Assembly: GCA_947178195.1 (NCBI GenBank) | Contig: CAMWXM010000041.1 | Span: 1-15,521, forward strand | Direction of reading: 5' to 3' | DNA from: an uncultured Ruminococcus sp. | Lineage (GTDB): Bacteria > Bacillota > Clostridia > Oscillospirales > Ruminococcaceae | Length of the DNA stretch: 15,521 nt | Shown: positions 13,807 to 15,521 of the stretch, piece after piece | How positions within the stretch are numbered: position 1 is the stretch's first letter | Layout: every line of letters starts with the position of its first letter | Notes under the pieces: generated by a model | The model's input: the letters and a program-made list of their open reading frames with translations, nothing else | Told to the model about the DNA's origin: nothing | The model's database searches: none | Position numbers and translations under genes: made by a program

Positions 13807-14826
13807 ATGAATAAAAAAGTAACACGCTATGCAATTGGATTTGTGCTGCTGTTTATTATTGCAGTGATATTTTTCTTTCTTAATCTTATAAAAGGCAGCA
13901 GCAGTATTTCTGTTGCTGACGCTTTTTATGGGATTTTTGGCAAAAGTGCCGATAAATCGGTAAATAAAATAGTTTTAGATATACGGCTGCCGAGGTGCAT
14001 GGCGGCAATGCTTCTTGGCGGTGCGCTTTCTATTTCAGGATTTCTTTTGCAAAATTTTTTTGGAAACCCCATTGCCGGACCATATGTATTGGGAATTTCG
14101 TCAGGGGCAAAGCTTATTGTGGCTCTTACCATGATTTTTTCTTTGAAAAAAGGTATTATTCTTGGGTCAGCGGCAATGGTTCTGGCATCCTTTATCGGTT
14201 CTCTGATATCTATGGGAATTATAATTCTGATATCGGGAAAGGTAAAAAATATGTCGCAGCTTGTTATAAGCGGAGTTATGATAGGATATGTATGTTCGGC
14301 TGTTACTGAACTTGTGGTTACTTTTGCTGATGATGCAAATATAGTTAATCTTCATAATTGGTCTATGGGAAGCTTTTCAGGAACTGACCGTGAGGATATT
14401 ATGGTAATGTTATGCATGGTACTTGCAGGTTCTGCAGCGGCGTTTATGCTGTCAAAGCCTCTTGGAGCATATCAGCTTGGTGAAAGCTATGCCGAGAATC
14501 TTGGTGTAAATATCCGACTTTTCCGTCTTTCGTTGATTTTGCTTTCGAGTTTGCTATCGGCTTGTGTCACTGCGTTTGCAGGTCCTGTTTCTTTTGTGGG
14601 AGTAGCTGTTCCACACCTGATGAAAAGCCTTTTTGGAACGGCAAAGCCTTTGGTAATCATTCCGGCATCTTTTATAGGCGGAGCTGCTGTATGCTTGATG
14701 TGTGATCTTATTGCAAGAATGCTGTTCGCTCCTGTTGAATTGAGTATCAGTACAGTAACTGCCGTTTTTGGCGCTCCTGTTGTAATACTGATAATGTTTC
14801 GGAGGAACAAGCAGAAGGGACGTTGA
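13807..14826 (+). CDS. FecCD/BtuC-type ABC transporter permease
   Basis: A 339-residue polytopic membrane protein of the FecCD family, the channel subunit for vitamin B12, heme or siderophore import. An N-terminal membrane segment (8-29) is followed by DIRLPRCMAAMLLGGALSISG and the family landmark FFGNPIAGPYVLGISSGA, then repeated hydrophobic helices, WSMGSFSG, GPVSFVGVAVPHLMK (coupling region) and a last helix ending in a basic tail. Length and motifs are typical of a full subunit, which normally works as a homodimer. ATG 13807 has AAGGAG (13796-13801) five bases upstream. It sits nine bases after the binding-protein stop and five before the ATPase start. Substrate is inferred from the B12 riboswitch. 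Confidence 0.93.
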   Translation: MNKKVTRYAIGFVLLFIIAVIFFFLNLIKGSSSISVADAFYGIFGKSADKSVNKIVLDIRLPRCMAAMLLGGALSISGFLLQNFFGNPIAGPYVLGISSGAKLIVALTMIFSLKKGIILGSAAMVLASFIGSLISMGIIILISGKVKNMSQLVISGVMIGYVCSAVTELVVTFADDANIVNLHNWSMGSFSGTDREDIMVMLCMVLAGSAAAFMLSKPLGAYQLGESYAENLGVNIRLFRLSLILLSSLLSACVTAFAGPVSFVGVAVPHLMKSLFGTAKPLVIIPASFIGGAAVCLMCDLIARMLFAPVELSISTVTAVFGAPVVILIMFRRNKQKGR

Positions 14827-14830
14827 TAAT

Positions 14831-15521
14831 ATGAAGTATGATACGGTTATATCGGCTGAAAATATATCTGTTGGCTACGGAAAGGTAACTGTTGCAGGAA
14901 ACATCACTTTTAGTGTGAAATCGGGAGAAATACTAACGCTGATAGGTTCTAACGGAGCCGGAAAATCTACCATACTGAAAAGTATAGCCGCACAACTTCC
15001 ATTACTATCTGGCAATGCGTATATTGATAAAAAGAAAATTTCTTCTATGAAAGAACGTGAACTTTCAAAGAAACTTTCACTTGTTCTGACAGAACGAATT
15101 GATGCTGAGAGAATGACCTGCGAAGATGCTGTGGCAACAGGACGGTATCCATATACCGGCAGATTGGGACTGCTCTCTGCTGAAGATATTAAAATAGTTG
15201 ATGAGGCAATGGAGCTTGCGGGAATTTCATATCTGAAAGATTCAGATATCAGAGAAATCAGCGACGGGCAGAAACAATGCGTAATGCTTGCAAGAGCAAT
15301 TGCACAGCAGCCAAAGGTAATGCTTCTGGATGAACCAACTTCTTTTCTTGATGTAAATAATAAGATGGAATTACTGTCGCTGCTTAGAAAACTGGCAAAA
15401 GAAAAGTATATTGCTGTGATTCAATCCCTTCATGAACTTGATTTAGCACAGCGATTTTCAGATAAAATACTGTGCATAAAGAACAAGAAAGCTGACCGCA
15501 TCGGAACGCCTGATGAAATTT
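14831..15521 (+). CDS. ABC transporter ATP-binding protein (BtuD/FecE-type), 3' end outside window
   Basis: The ATPase partner of the permease; 230 codons are present and the frame runs off the window without a stop. Walker A is GSNGAGKST (39-47), the signature reads ISDGQ (143-147) rather than LSGGQ, Walker B is VMLLDEP (163-169), the D-loop is SFLD, and the switch histidine is His201 in SLHELDLA. The Q-loop position has Glu88 (VLTER) where most FecE proteins have Gln. TGRYPYTGRLG (103-113) is typical of FecE/BtuD-like ATPases. ATG 14831 follows AAGGGA (14815-14820), ten bases upstream, and lies just after the permease stop. The two motif changes could mark a divergent subfamily; the rest is complete, so activity is expected. 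Confidence 0.93.
   Translation, partial: MKYDTVISAENISVGYGKVTVAGNITFSVKSGEILTLIGSNGAGKSTILKSIAAQLPLLSGNAYIDKKKISSMKERELSKKLSLVLTERIDAERMTCEDAVATGRYPYTGRLGLLSAEDIKIVDEAMELAGISYLKDSDIREISDGQKQCVMLARAIAQQPKVMLLDEPTSFLDVNNKMELLSLLRKLAKEKYIAVIQSLHELDLAQRFSDKILCIKNKKADRIGTPDEI

Noticed and set aside
15211..15521. ABC ATPase as a broken gene lacking its end
   Set aside because: The frame is intact up to the last base; it is cut by the window edge only.
1..15521. CRISPR arrays, insertion sequences, tRNA or rRNA genes, attachment sites
   Set aside because: No regularly spaced repeats, transposase motifs, cloverleaf-like segments or flanking direct repeats were seen.

Overview
The window reads as one strand of a low-GC, anaerobic Gram-positive genome, most likely a Clostridia member of the Ruminococcus/Oscillospiraceae kind. 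The reasons are the anaerobic (Cbi-type) cobalamin enzymes, strong GGAGG-type ribosome binding sites, Ser/Glu/Asp-rich lipoprotein linkers and an A/T-leaning codon choice. The taxonomic placement is an inference. All recognised genes are on the + strand. No mobile element, tRNA, rRNA or CRISPR array was seen.

Region 1 (1-10264) is the 3' part of a long cobalamin biosynthesis operon. The order is cbiJ (5' end cut off), cbiET fusion, cbiA, cobT, cobU, cobS, a short second CobU-like gene, cobC, cbiB, cobD, cobQ/cbiP, cbiC. Nearly every junction overlaps by 4-8 bases, so the genes are probably translationally coupled. Together they cover late corrin-ring steps (CbiJ, CbiET, CbiC), a,c- and later amidations (CbiA, CobQ), aminopropanol arm supply and attachment (CobD, CbiB), and nucleotide-loop assembly (CobU, CobT, CobS, CobC). 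The early ring enzymes (CbiL, F, G, H, D) and the operon promoter are not in the window and presumably lie upstream.

Region 2 (10265-10734) is non-coding apart from a possible 25-codon leader ORF. It holds a weak A/T hairpin after cbiC, an extended -10 promoter, a full cobalamin riboswitch with an intact B12 box, and a U-tract terminator about 90 bases beyond the aptamer.

Region 3 (10735-15521) is the operon controlled by that riboswitch. It encodes a CbiK-type cobaltochelatase carrying a lipoprotein signal, a lipoprotein with two repeated NEAT-like beta domains, a BtuF/FepB-type binding lipoprotein, a FecCD/BtuC-type permease and a BtuD/FecE-type ATPase (cut off by the window end). I read this as a B12-repressed uptake system for cobalt, a corrinoid or another tetrapyrrole, with two unusual surface accessory proteins. 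The combination of extracytoplasmic chelatase, duplicated NEAT-like protein and ABC importer under B12 control is the most novel element here. A second point of interest is the pair of CobU paralogues, which keep complementary halves of the family's motifs.
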